DNA of 64,000 nt from Bradyrhizobium erythrophlei (GCA_900129675.1 FSRD01000003.1:558001-622000); one strand, 5' to 3'. Positions 41,915-53,864 are shown, numbered from the stretch's first letter. The notes: a model not told the origin generated them from the sequence alone. A program made the numbers and translations.

Positions 41915-43532
41915 GGAACTTTTCACCAAATTGTTCGGCGACTTGCTGCTGTTCGTTTACCATTGCTTCGACCGCATTGTCATTCACGGCTACCTCAGTG
42001 GGCTGTCACGGCCCGAACAGGTAGTGCACTTTTTCCGAAAGGTCGTTGGCATTCCTGTGGTCAGCAAAGAGATCTTGAGCCAGCGAACGGCCGACTACCA
42101 GAACTGGGTCGAGGCCTTCGCCCGCAATCATAATATCCCGATCGAGTGGGCCGAAAAGGGGGTGCGCAAGGAAGACTATGTGCTCCCCTGGCTACGCCGA
42201 ATGACAAAGAGGAACGCCTATGGCGTTTATTTCATCTTCAAGAGTATGGAACAGGGCCCGACCTTCCGGGTCAGCGTGCCGAAGTATCCCACCAAGGATC
42301 CAAACCACCGCATCCTCGCCCGCCAGCGCAGCCGCTTCACACACGACTACTTCTATATCCGCGATGAAGTTCTCGGCCCCATGGTGATGCGTGTCGCAAC
42401 CTTCTTGCCCTTCCAAACGACATATTACCTCAACGGCCACAACTTCATCGAGCAGGGGCTCAATCGTGAGCAGGTCGGCTTCCGCAAGAATGACAATGCC
42501 TTCCTGGCGATTGACGACATCGCTGCACTCCAGGCCGCTGCCGACAGACTGAGCCCCGACATCATTCGCAAACGGCTCGACTATTGGACCCTGATCCTCG
42601 GGCCCAAGTTCTCCGTCAAGGAGCGTAAGCGGGTAAAGCTGTCGCGCTTCTATGCCATCTCGCAAATCGAATATTGCCGCAACTTCATCTTCAAACGGAA
42701 CTTTCCCATCCACAAACTGTTCGAACGCGGCTGCGAGCTCGGACTGTGGCGGCTGACAGCCCACAAGATTGCCGAGATCTTCGGCGCCCGCCTACACCGC
42801 AGGCTGCCCGGCAAGCTCGCCACCGTCATCGATCAGATCGAGCATGGCCATCACGTCTTCCGCGCCTACTTCAAGCACGCCTTCCTGAAGCAGTACGAAA
42901 AGTTCGCAACGTTCTTGCGCAATGAGCTCTGCTCCAACAACCTCAACGACTTCGGCCTCAAAAAGGGATTGGACAATCTCGACGCCGTCCGCCAGACCTT
43001 CCAAGTCATCACCAGCCGCTTCGCTGGCTTCCAGGCCCAGTGGCTCAACGTTCACGTCGACTTCCCGCTTTTGCAGCGGATTGCGCTGCCGATCACCATC
43101 GGTTCGGTCCGCTATCCCGGCATCAAAATCCACGACAGACGAGTCATTCGGCTTCTCGAGGTTCTCTTGCATGGCGCCACTCACGTCGGCGGCTGGACCG
43201 CGAAGGAAATCCACCAATCCGTCCTCACGACCTTCAGTCTCTCCGAACCATCTTATGGTCTGAACCAACTGCGCTACGATCTGCGCAAGCTCAAAGGTCA
43301 CGGACTGCTTGAACGCGACGGATCCCGCTACGCTTACCGCCTCACCTCAAAGGGTGTTCAAGTCGCCTTGCTATTTCTGTTCTTCCACAAACGGCTGTGC
43401 GGACCACTTGCCAACAGCCGCTTCCACCGCCGTCCGGACCCTCAAAATCGCCCAGACAGCCGACTCGAAGCCGCCTACCACCGCGCCGACAAGGCCATCC
43501 AGAATATCGTCGATTTGCTCGCTACCGCGTGA
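41913..43532 (+). CDS. Large hypothetical protein with C-terminal winged-helix domain
   Basis: The 539-residue protein begins MELFTKLFGDLLLFVYHCFD. It is rich in aromatic and basic residues (LPWLRRMTKRNAYGVYFIFK, RQRSRFTHDYFYIRDEVLG, SRFYAISQIEYCRNFIFKRN), consistent with nucleic-acid binding. Residues about 455-505 (YGLNQLRYDLRKLKGHGLLE, then YAYRLTSKGVQVA) look like a MarR/ArsR-type winged helix. No transposase triad or recombinase motif was recognised. I recall near-identical proteins in many copies across Bradyrhizobium, which suggests a mobile unit. The last 146 coding bases are repeated directly after the gene. Confidence 0.75.
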   Translation: MELFTKLFGDLLLFVYHCFDRIVIHGYLSGLSRPEQVVHFFRKVVGIPVVSKEILSQRTADYQNWVEAFARNHNIPIEWAEKGVRKEDYVLPWLRRMTKRNAYGVYFIFKSMEQGPTFRVSVPKYPTKDPNHRILARQRSRFTHDYFYIRDEVLGPMVMRVATFLPFQTTYYLNGHNFIEQGLNREQVGFRKNDNAFLAIDDIAALQAAADRLSPDIIRKRLDYWTLILGPKFSVKERKRVKLSRFYAISQIEYCRNFIFKRNFPIHKLFERGCELGLWRLTAHKIAEIFGARLHRRLPGKLATVIDQIEHGHHVFRAYFKHAFLKQYEKFATFLRNELCSNNLNDFGLKKGLDNLDAVRQTFQVITSRFAGFQAQWLNVHVDFPLLQRIALPITIGSVRYPGIKIHDRRVIRLLEVLLHGATHVGGWTAKEIHQSVLTTFSLSEPSYGLNQLRYDLRKLKGHGLLERDGSRYAYRLTSKGVQVALLFLFFHKRLCGPLANSRFHRRPDPQNRPDSRLEAAYHRADKAIQNIVDLLATA

Positions 43533-43778
43533 CGGAGCCACTTCATTGTTGGAGTCGTCTTATTTAACATCCCGCAGGCTAAACAAACGGCTGTGCGGAC
43601 CACTTGCCAACAGCCGCTTCCACCGCCGTCCGGACCCTCAAAATCGCCCAGACAGCCGACTCGAAGCCGCCTACCACCGCGCCGACAAGGCCATCCAGAA
43701 TATCGTCGATTTGCTCGCTACCGCGTGACGGAGCCACTTCATTGTTGGAGTCGTCTTATTTAACATCCCGCAGGCTAG
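43387..43778 (+). repeat. Near-perfect 196-bp tandem duplication covering the 3' end of the winged-helix gene
   Basis: 43387-43582 and 43583-43778 are two adjacent copies offset by exactly 196 bases, beginning ACAAACGGCTGTGCGG and ending CATCCCGCAGGCTA. I saw no internal mismatch. The first copy includes the last 48 codons and the stop; the second is a pseudo-tail with no start of its own. Confidence 0.95.
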
Positions 43779-43800
43779 AATCTAGAGAAGAGGGACGGTG

Positions 43801-45222
43801 ATGCAAAGCCCCAAGGAAAGCCCCAAGGAAAGTCCAAAGGAAATCCTATCCGATATCTGGACATCTGCCGGCGGCGATCCGGCCGCGCTCGACGCAGTCG
43901 AACTGACCGGTGACGAAGCGCAATTGCCGTCATCATTTCGCGTCGCTGCCGCGGCACAGATCAGCGTGGCCGCGAGCGGATTGGCGGCGGCGCAGATCTG
44001 GAAGCTGCGCAGCGGGCAAGGCCAGGTTGTCGCGGTCGATATGCGTCATGCCGTGGTCGAATGCCGAAGCGAGCGCTATCTGCGGGTCGACGGCAAGCCG
44101 CCGCCGCCGGCATGGGATGCGATCGCCGGAATCTACAACACCCGGGATCGACGCTTCGTCCGTCTGCACACCAATTTCAGGCATCACCGCGACGCCGTCT
44201 GCAAGGTGTTGAACTGCAAGCCCGAGCGCGACGAGGTGCAGGCGGCGCTGATGCAATGGGACGGCGAGGCGTTCGAGACCGCGGCCTATGCCGGCGGTTG
44301 CGTGGTTGCGCTGATGCGCTCGCATGAGGAATGGTCGGCAACGCCGCACGCAAAAGGGCTGGCGGAATTGCCGCTGATCAGCATTGAGAAGATCGGCGAC
44401 GCGGCGCCAAAACCCTGGCCCACCGGCGATCGGCCGCTGGCCGGCATTCGCGTGCTCGATCTGTCGCGCGTGATTGCGGGGCCGGTCGCGGGCCGTTCCC
44501 TCGCGGCCCATGGCGCCGATGTGCTGTTGATCTCCGGCCCCGATTTGCCGGCGATTCCCTGGCTCACCATCGACACCGGCCGCGGCAAGCTCACGAGCTT
44601 TGTGGAATTGAGGAGCGAGCTGGGCCGCGGCGCATTGCGCGATCTGTTGGCAGAGGCCGACATCTTCTCTCAGGGTTATCGGCCGCACGCGATCGCCAGG
44701 CTCGGCTTCTCGCCGGACGAGGCGGCACGCATTAATCCCGGTATCGTCTACGTGACGCTGTCGGCCTATGGCCACGCAGGTCCCTGGGCGGAGCGCCGCG
44801 GCTTTGACTCGCTGGTCCAGACCGCGACCGGTTTCAACCATGCCGAAGGCCAAGCCGCGGGCGTCGACGGGCCGAAGGAATTGCCGGCGCAGATGCTCGA
44901 CCACGCCACCGGCTACTTCATGGCGTTCGGCGCCATGATGGCCAAGGCGCGTCAGGCTCGCGAAGGCGGCAGCTGGCATGTCCGGGTGTCGCTGGCGCAA
45001 ACCGGGCGGTGGCTGTGGAATCTCGGCCGCGTCGCCGACGGTCTTATGACCGAGGATTTGAAAGGAGAAACGGTGATGCCCTTTATCGAGGAAGTCCCTT
45101 CGGGCTTCGGACCGCTGCGGTCGGTCAGGCATTCGGCGGTTTTGTCGAAAACGCCCGCCTTCTGGGCCCGTCCGGCGATGCCGCTCGGCAGTCATCCGCC
45201 GCAATGGCCGGCGCGCGGTTGA
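43801..45222 (+). CDS. CoA-transferase family III (CaiB/BaiF) protein
   Basis: The 473-residue protein matches class III CoA transferases, which move CoA between carboxylic acids. The clearest segment starts at about residue 214: PLAGIRVLDLSRVIAGPVAGRSLAAHGADVLLI. It continues with DLLAEADIFSQGYRPHAIARLGFS and NPGIVYVTLSAYGHAGPWAERRGFDSLVQ. The N-terminal 200 residues are a weaker second CaiB-like half. The start carries a SPKE-SPKE-SPKE repeat from 12-base tandem units. An AGAGGGA ribosome site lies before ATG 43801, only about 20 bases after the end of the 196-bp duplication. Confidence 0.88.
   Translation: MQSPKESPKESPKEILSDIWTSAGGDPAALDAVELTGDEAQLPSSFRVAAAAQISVAASGLAAAQIWKLRSGQGQVVAVDMRHAVVECRSERYLRVDGKPPPPAWDAIAGIYNTRDRRFVRLHTNFRHHRDAVCKVLNCKPERDEVQAALMQWDGEAFETAAYAGGCVVALMRSHEEWSATPHAKGLAELPLISIEKIGDAAPKPWPTGDRPLAGIRVLDLSRVIAGPVAGRSLAAHGADVLLISGPDLPAIPWLTIDTGRGKLTSFVELRSELGRGALRDLLAEADIFSQGYRPHAIARLGFSPDEAARINPGIVYVTLSAYGHAGPWAERRGFDSLVQTATGFNHAEGQAAGVDGPKELPAQMLDHATGYFMAFGAMMAKARQAREGGSWHVRVSLAQTGRWLWNLGRVADGLMTEDLKGETVMPFIEEVPSGFGPLRSVRHSAVLSKTPAFWARPAMPLGSHPPQWPARG
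43807..43842. repeat. Three 12-bp tandem units at the 5' end of the CoA-transferase gene
   Basis: AGCCCCAAGGAA occurs twice, followed by AGTCCAAAGGAA. The units encode SPKE three times at residues 3-14. Confidence 0.92.
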
Positions 45223-45369
45223 AGTCCTCGGGGCTTGTCTCTCCAAACTTTAACGACAAACGCTAAGGCTAATCGCGTTTTTTAGGTTGTTTGAAACATC
45301 AATTGGGCACTATTAGCGCACCGCAGGGGCAGTCCTTGCCGGAAATATCGTCGATCTGATCCGGACCGC

Positions 45370-46614
45370 ATGCTGAACGAATTTAACAAGCAATTGCAGA
45401 CGCTTAGCGGAAAACGACAGGCGACGGCCCTGGCGTTGCTGGGGTTTGCCGCCGCGGCCATTTACGGGTTCGTGCATCTCAACGGCGCCAAGCAGGCGCA
45501 TTCGGAGGTGTCGAGCCAGTCCCGCAAGGGATTGCAGCGCTACACGCCGACGCCGGCCGAATGGGCCAGCCTGAGCTTTCAGCCGGTCGCCGAGCGGGCG
45601 TTCCGCGCCGAATATGTCACCGAGGGCAAGATCGCTATCGATGAGGATCGCTCGACGCCGGTGTTCTCGCCCTATACCGGCCGGGTCACCAAGCTTCTGG
45701 TGCGGCCCGGCGACAGCGTCGTCAAAGGCCAGCCGCTGTTCGTGATCGAAGCCGCCGACACGGTGCAGGCGCAAAACGATTACATCGCGGCCATGACCAG
45801 CCTCAACAAGGCCCAGTCCGCGGTCGATCTCGCGAAGATCCAGGACACGCGCGCCAAGGACCTGTTCGAAGGCAAGGCCGTTCCGCTGAAGGACTACCAG
45901 CAGAGCCAGGCGACGCTGATTCAGGCGCAGAACGATTTGCGCTCTTCGCAAACGGCGCTGGAAGCCTCAACCAACAAACTGCACATTCTCGGCTTCAGCG
46001 ACGAGGACATTACCACCTTTCGGCAAAAGGGCCGCATCAATCCGGAGACCACGGTTTTTGCGCCGATCGCGGGCACCGTGGTTCAGCGCAAGGTCGGCCC
46101 CGGACAATATGTCTCTACCGGCGCCAGCGACCCGGTCTATGTCATCGGCGATCTCTCCACGGTCTGGCTGGTCGCCTTCGTCCGAGAGACCGACGCTGCG
46201 AAGGTCTCGGTCGGGCAGGACCTCAATTTCAATGTCATGGCGCTGCCGGGGCGACCTTTGTCGGCACGCATCAACTATGTTGCCACGGCGATCGATCCTG
46301 CGACGCGCCGGCTCCTGGTCCGCGCCACGATCGATAACAAGGACGGTCAGTTGAAGCCGGAAATGTTCGCCAATGTCACGCTCTACTCCGCCAGTGATCA
46401 TCCGGCCGTTGGCGTTCCAAAGCAGGCGTTGATCTATGAGGGCGACAAGGTCCGGGTCTGGGTCGCGCACGACGACAAGTCGATCGAACTGCGCAACATC
46501 AAACCCGGCCTCACCAACGGCGATCTTGTCGAGGTGATGGACAATTTGAAGCCCGGCGAACTGATCGTTACAAGGGGCAGCCTGTTCATCGACCGCGCTG
46601 CATCCGGTACGTAA
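45370..46614 (+). CDS. RND efflux periplasmic adaptor (CzcB/CusB type)
   Basis: The 414-residue membrane-fusion protein has an N-terminal membrane anchor (ALALLGFAAAAIYGFVHL). A lipoyl/barrel-sandwich half-motif (STPVFSPYTGRVTKLLVRPGDSVVKGQPLFVIEA) and an alpha-helical hairpin (about 135-200) follow. The second half-motif (TTVFAPIAGTVVQRKVGPGQYV), a beta-barrel domain and a membrane-proximal domain complete it. It should link the following RND pump to an outer-membrane channel. It lies 30 bases upstream of the pump gene, clearly one operon. No outer-membrane gene is in the operon; the TolC-type gene at 56780 is a possible partner. Confidence 0.92.
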   Translation: MLNEFNKQLQTLSGKRQATALALLGFAAAAIYGFVHLNGAKQAHSEVSSQSRKGLQRYTPTPAEWASLSFQPVAERAFRAEYVTEGKIAIDEDRSTPVFSPYTGRVTKLLVRPGDSVVKGQPLFVIEAADTVQAQNDYIAAMTSLNKAQSAVDLAKIQDTRAKDLFEGKAVPLKDYQQSQATLIQAQNDLRSSQTALEASTNKLHILGFSDEDITTFRQKGRINPETTVFAPIAGTVVQRKVGPGQYVSTGASDPVYVIGDLSTVWLVAFVRETDAAKVSVGQDLNFNVMALPGRPLSARINYVATAIDPATRRLLVRATIDNKDGQLKPEMFANVTLYSASDHPAVGVPKQALIYEGDKVRVWVAHDDKSIELRNIKPGLTNGDLVEVMDNLKPGELIVTRGSLFIDRAASGT

Positions 46615-46644
46615 CCCCTTAAGCCTTTGAAAGCTCCGGTCTGA

Positions 46645-49767
<3,123 letters not shown>

Positions 49768-49816
49768 TTCTCCTCGCGGGTTGTCAGCGACCGCAGATGT
49801 CGCGACGCAATTCTGC

Positions 49817-50734
49817 TTATCCGAACCCGTAAAGCCGCGCCGGGTTATCGACCAGGATCTTGTTGCGGATCGCGGCATCCGGCGCCCAGACCGGGAGTTG
49901 GTTGAGCAGGCGGCCATCGTCGATCTGGAGCAGCGGCGTGACATCCGTGACTTTCCGGCCGGGGACGGAATCCGGATGCGGCCAGTCGGTGCCCCAGACG
50001 ATGCGGTCGACATTGGCCGCGATCAGCGCCTTGGCCAGCGGTGCCACGTCGGCATAATCGGGGCCGAGTTTTGACGCCCGGTAGGCGCCGGAAATCTTTA
50101 CATAGGCCTTGCCCGACTTCACCAGCTCCAGCAGGTCGGCAAACCCCGGCTGGTCGACGCCGAGGGCGGCCTCTGCGCCGCCGAAATGGTCGAACACGAC
50201 CGGCACCGGCGAGGTGGCGACCAAATCCTTGATCGCGGAGATCATGGCGAGACTCGTGAACAGCTGCACGTGCCAGCCGCGTGCCTTCACTCGCTCGACC
50301 GCGGCAGTAAAACGCGGCCGGCCGACGGTCGGATCGTTGACGCCGCTGGTGGCGAGATTGAGCCGTATACCGCGAAAACCCTGCTTGTTCATGGCGTCGA
50401 GATCGCTTTCCGGCGTGTTGTCGTCGATCACGGCAACGCCGCGTGCGGTCGCCCCGCGCGCCTTCATGCCGTACAGCGTGGAGGAGTTGTCCGGCCCATA
50501 GATGCTCGGCGTCACGATCACCACGCGCTCGATATGAAGTGCCTTGTGCAGGGCCGACATCTCTTGGGGCGACGCCAGCTCCGGCGTATAGACGCGGCCC
50601 GCGAAGAAGGGAAATTCCATGGGATCGCCGTGGATATGGGTGTGACAGTCGCAGGCGCCGGCGGGAATGTCGAAATTCACCGGCGTCGAGGGCTGCGCGG
50701 CTTTCGAAAGCGCGGATCGGTTGGTCATGATCAT
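49817..50734 (-). CDS. Amidohydrolase-family TIM-barrel hydrolase (LigI/PDC-lactonase-like)
   Basis: The 305-residue protein belongs to the amidohydrolase 2 group. Active-site motifs are CDCHTHIHGDP (HxH, about residues 29-39), VVFDHFGGAEA (about 180) and WGTDWPHPD (about 248), which supplies the catalytic Asp. The closest style is 2-pyrone-4,6-dicarboxylate lactonase and related lactonases of aromatic breakdown, but the substrate is not certain. ATG 50734 is chosen (GGA eight bases upstream); ATG 50728 is also possible. It is convergent with the RND operon with 49 bases between stops. Confidence 0.85.
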   Translation of the reverse strand: MIMTNRSALSKAAQPSTPVNFDIPAGACDCHTHIHGDPMEFPFFAGRVYTPELASPQEMSALHKALHIERVVIVTPSIYGPDNSSTLYGMKARGATARGVAVIDDNTPESDLDAMNKQGFRGIRLNLATSGVNDPTVGRPRFTAAVERVKARGWHVQLFTSLAMISAIKDLVATSPVPVVFDHFGGAEAALGVDQPGFADLLELVKSGKAYVKISGAYRASKLGPDYADVAPLAKALIAANVDRIVWGTDWPHPDSVPGRKVTDVTPLLQIDDGRLLNQLPVWAPDAAIRNKILVDNPARLYGFG

Positions 50735-50773
50735 TCGGTTCCGGCCCTGATCTTTTGCTTCGGTAACATGCAC

Positions 50774-50991
50774 CAGTCAATCGAACCAGCCGCCTTCCGG
50801 ATTTGACTAATCCTTCCCGCCCCCGGACACTTCGGCATCACCTGGAATCAATCATGCGAAAATTCTCCCAAAAATTCAAAACCGGCGTGTCGGTCGCCGC
50901 CGTGGTGATCGTGCTGTTCGCTCGCAATGACGGTGCATAAATATGAGTCCGCGTCCTCGCCGCGCACTGCGCCCGAGCCGTTGAAAATTCT
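50774..50991. other. Intergenic, repeat fragments
   Basis: No gene is seen. A fragment GCTCGCAATGAC at 50921-50932 matches the right end of the GTCATTGCGAG repeat family without the rest of the element. Confidence 0.5.
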
Positions 50992-51586
50992 TCCGCCCGA
51001 TCGAGGGCGCAGGGAACGCCGGGTGCTTGCTGCACCCGCGGTCTCGTGTGCAAGATGCACATAAGAAAACGCACACGAGCATAAAGGTACAGTCGGAGCA
51101 ATCCGGCGTTCCCCGCACAATGGTTTTACGGCTTATGCCGTGCTCTCCCCGGCGACGAATTCGTCTTGTCACCGTCACCGGCGGATTGATGGCTTTGCCA
51201 CGCCCGGTTGGGCTGACGAAAACCTCCGCCGACTTGACACCAGCAACGGGTGCCAGGACCACACGGTTTTGCCGTACGCTTCAGCGCCGTTCGTCTGGCG
51301 CGCGATGGTCGCTCACGGAAAACCCCGCCCTGCGATCTCGTTTCGCGCCCGACGCTGCCGCGTCCACCGCATCTTATCCCAACGTTCGTGACGACGGCCG
51401 ACGCCCCTCGAGCGGAATGAGACGGCGAGAGTTATGCCCTTGATTTGGGGGGAGATGGGAAGAGGAATATTTTTGTTGGAGGGACTGGACAGGGCAAATC
51501 ACGTTGAATCGGCTCGACAAATCGGCGTTTTCGAGCGACGGAATTGGCGCCGGTTTCACGCACGGGCAGCGGGATTAGGTGCTTCA
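50992..51586 (-). repeat. Long dispersed repeat, copy B
   Basis: This is the reverse complement of copy A (40525-40984), with an extra block to the right that it shares with copy C. Copy C reads in the same direction about 1.3 kb further on. Shared words with copy C include CTTTGCCACGCCCGGTTGGG, GGTGCCAGGACCACACGG, CGCGTCCACCGCATC and GAAAATATT-like AT blocks. All frames are broken. Confidence 0.8.
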
Positions 51587-51777
51587 AATAGGCTAAGGCG
51601 GTCAACCTCGCTTGCCAAAGCGACATGCACCGTCAGTGAAATTATTGCGTCTCATTCAAGTGTTGCAATCCAGAGCTGCACCGTAGTTCAGTGGCCGAAT
51701 CTGGAAATTGTGGCTAGTTTGCGTGCCGTGGATGCGTCGGGACGGCATATCCGTCCTGGATTCGGGAGGATATGGTC

Positions 51778-52317
51778 ATGAGATTGTCTTCAAGCTTTGT
51801 CGCGCCGCTGGCCGTCGTTTTCTTGTCGACGTCGTTGCTGAGCGGTACTGCCGTGTCACAAACCGCAACAGGCTCTCCCACCCTTCCTACCATCACGGTC
51901 GAAGCGCCGAAGCAATTGGCGAGGCCACATAGGCCGAGGCAGGCCGCAAACAATGTTGCGTCTCGCCGGATCATACGCGCCGCTCAAGAGTCCGCTCAAG
52001 CACCTGCTCAAAAGCCGTCGGCTGCACCAAATTCAACATTGGCGAAGCTTGCCGAGCTTGAGAGAACCAGCAGCAATTGCACCGATGGTTGCCAGACAAG
52101 CTTCAAGTACGGCAACCAACCCTGGAATGGATGCTCCACGACCGGTGACATTTTCTCGGCCACGTGCAGAAACGTGCGCAACTTCAAAACCTACGAAGAG
52201 TGCACGGAACACGGACTGTTTATTGGCTGGCACCGCTCTGCCGTCTGGTGGTATTGCAGCAGCCTGGCCGCCGGCAATAAATTCAAGGTCGCCGAGCTCA
52301 AGCGAGCAGGACGTTAG
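51778..52317 (+). CDS. Secreted cysteine-containing hypothetical protein
   Basis: The 179-residue protein has a signal peptide (LAVVFLSTSLLSGTAVSQ) and a basic, Ala/Pro-rich linker starting PTLPTITVEAPK. Its C-terminal domain of about 80 residues holds six cysteines: NCTDGCQTSF, WNGCSTT, ATCRNV, EECTEH and WYCSS. It is probably disulfide-bonded in the periplasm or outside the cell. ATG 51778 is chosen because GGGAGGA (51764-51770) is seven bases away, too close to the ATG at 51772. It is framed by two copies of a long direct repeat. No family was recognised. Confidence 0.75.
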   Translation: MRLSSSFVAPLAVVFLSTSLLSGTAVSQTATGSPTLPTITVEAPKQLARPHRPRQAANNVASRRIIRAAQESAQAPAQKPSAAPNSTLAKLAELERTSSNCTDGCQTSFKYGNQPWNGCSTTGDIFSATCRNVRNFKTYEECTEHGLFIGWHRSAVWWYCSSLAAGNKFKVAELKRAGR

Positions 52318-52463
52318 CGGTAAACATATCGCTGGCTCTCTGTCCCAATTCGCGCTGGGCTTGACGTCGGCCTGGCTCGCCGCAGATTTCCATCGGCCGT
52401 CCTGCTGCAGCCTGTACGCCCGCAGGGCGGATTAGACACCCTTGAACGGCTTCACATGGAGCT

Positions 52464-52862
52464 AGGCGGCAATGGCTTTGCCACGCCCGGTTGGGTTGAC
52501 CAAAACCTCCGCCGACTTGACACCAGCAGCGGGTGCCAGGACCACACGGTTTTGCCGTACGCGTCTGCGTCGTTCGTCTGCATGAACTCGATCGCTCACG
52601 GGAAACCCGCCCTGCGATTCCGTTTCACGCTCGACGCTGCCGCGTCCACCGCATCCCATCCCAACGTTCGTGACGATCATGATACGCCCCTCTCTGAGGG
52701 ATGAGACGGCGGGATTTCTAGCGCTGATTTGGAGTAACAGGAATATTTTCTCTTGAGGGGCTGGACAGGGAAAATCACGTTGAATCGGCTCAATAAATTG
52801 GCGTTTTCGAGCGACGGAATCGCTGCCGGTTTGATGGACGGATATCGGGATTAGGTATTTCA
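52464..52862 (-). repeat. Long dispersed repeat, copy C
   Basis: About 400 bases match the right two thirds of copy B in the same orientation, with scattered changes. It ends at the corresponding GGGATTAGGT word. With copy B it forms imperfect direct repeats on either side of the secreted Cys-protein gene. Confidence 0.82.
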
Positions 52863-52960
52863 TGGGGGCAAAGGCGGATCATTTAGACCACCGAACCGAA
52901 TCGAGAGTTAAGTGCACTGTAATTCCCAACTCGAAGGTTTGACGATGAACGACGTCGCAT

Positions 52961-53635
52961 ATGGCTAGGCGGATCTACGACAACAGCGGTAGGAAGGCGG
53001 AAGCCGAAAATACCCGCTCTCAATTAATTGCGGCAGCTCGGAAGATATTGAGCGAACGCAGTAATCGGACGCCGTTTTCGATGGACGCGGTGGCAAAAAA
53101 GGCGGGCGTGGCGCGCGCAACGGTCTATTTGCAGTTCGAGAACCGGGGGAGCCTGCTCGAAGCTGTCTTCGACACGATCGCCAACGAAGGGGGGTTGGGT
53201 GTTTTGCCTGAGGCCTTCACAGAACCAGATCCTGTGGAGGCGTTGAAAAAATTCACTTCCGTTTTTGTCAGGTTTTGGATCGCGCAGAGGGAAGTGTGGC
53301 CGCGCCTCTCGCGTGAATTGGCGGATGACGAAGCGGCAGCGCGATTGACGGCTCGATCGAAGCGCCGCCGCCGCGGCATAGCCGTCATTGTTGGTCGCCT
53401 TGCTCAGAAACTGACGCTCCATCGCGCCGACGATCTAATCGATGCGCTTCACGGAATGACGAGCTACGAATTTATAGGTCAATTGATAGCGACCGAACGC
53501 TCGGAGGCCGAGGTGGAAGCGTTGATGCTCGATCTGGTCGAAGCCGTTATCCGGTCGCTCTGTTTCGCCAAGTCAAAGCCGCTTCGAAATAATGAAGACT
53601 CCTCGGTTTTGGCCAATCCTCGGCGAACAAGGTAG
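52961..53635 (+). CDS. TetR/AcrR-family transcriptional regulator
   Basis: The 224-residue protein has the N-terminal TetR DNA-binding domain: TRSQLIAAARKILSER (helix 1) and TPFSMDAVAKKAGVARATVYLQFENRGSLLEAVFDTI (helix-turn-helix, about 38-72). The effector domain is unassigned. It lies upstream of, and in the same direction as, the GDSL autotransporter gene, with a 284-base gap holding two operator-like palindromes. It may regulate that gene. The last 15 residues are polar and may be dispensable. Confidence 0.9.
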   Translation: MARRIYDNSGRKAEAENTRSQLIAAARKILSERSNRTPFSMDAVAKKAGVARATVYLQFENRGSLLEAVFDTIANEGGLGVLPEAFTEPDPVEALKKFTSVFVRFWIAQREVWPRLSRELADDEAAARLTARSKRRRRGIAVIVGRLAQKLTLHRADDLIDALHGMTSYEFIGQLIATERSEAEVEALMLDLVEAVIRSLCFAKSKPLRNNEDSSVLANPRRTR

Positions 53636-53774
53636 GGCGAACTTTCGGTCAACGCCGCAACGCGTCGCCTGGCGGCGTGGCCGATGCGCAGGCGACCTCC
53701 ACACCGCCATCCTCGCGAACCCGTGTGGCGGGTGCGCCGTTTTCTCTTAGCCGCCGAAGAACCCCAATATTGAA

Positions 53775-53789
53775 TAGACATATTGTCTG
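53775..53789. promoter_or_regulatory. Operator-like palindrome 1 upstream of the autotransporter gene
   Basis: AGACA-TAT-TGTCT is a perfect inverted repeat with a three-base centre. A closely related palindrome lies 75 bases to the right, centre to centre, about seven helical turns. Size and symmetry suit a TetR-family dimer. Confidence 0.55.
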
Positions 53790-53827
53790 AATCACCCTGA
53801 GATGGCCAACAAAAAGCATAAGCAGCC

Positions 53828-53833
53828 TATAAT
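53828..53833 (+). promoter_or_regulatory. Possible -10 box (TATAAT)
   Basis: A perfect TATAAT lies between the two palindromes, 87 bases before the autotransporter start. No good -35 box is seen at the expected distance, so this is only a candidate. Confidence 0.35.
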
Positions 53834-53849
53834 TTGGCAAATATTTAAG

Positions 53850-53864
53850 TAGACAAGCAGTCTA
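53850..53864. promoter_or_regulatory. Operator-like palindrome 2 upstream of the autotransporter gene
   Basis: TAGAC-AAGCA-GTCTA is a perfect inverted repeat with a five-base centre. It shares the AGAC/GTCT half-sites with the palindrome at 53775. It lies just downstream of the TATAAT box, where a bound repressor would block transcription. Confidence 0.55.

Noticed and set aside
41453..42133. Rightward 226-codon frame opposite the 127-residue leftward ORF
   Set aside because: It overlaps the start of the certain 539-residue gene in another frame, and the leftward ORF has the more protein-like pattern.
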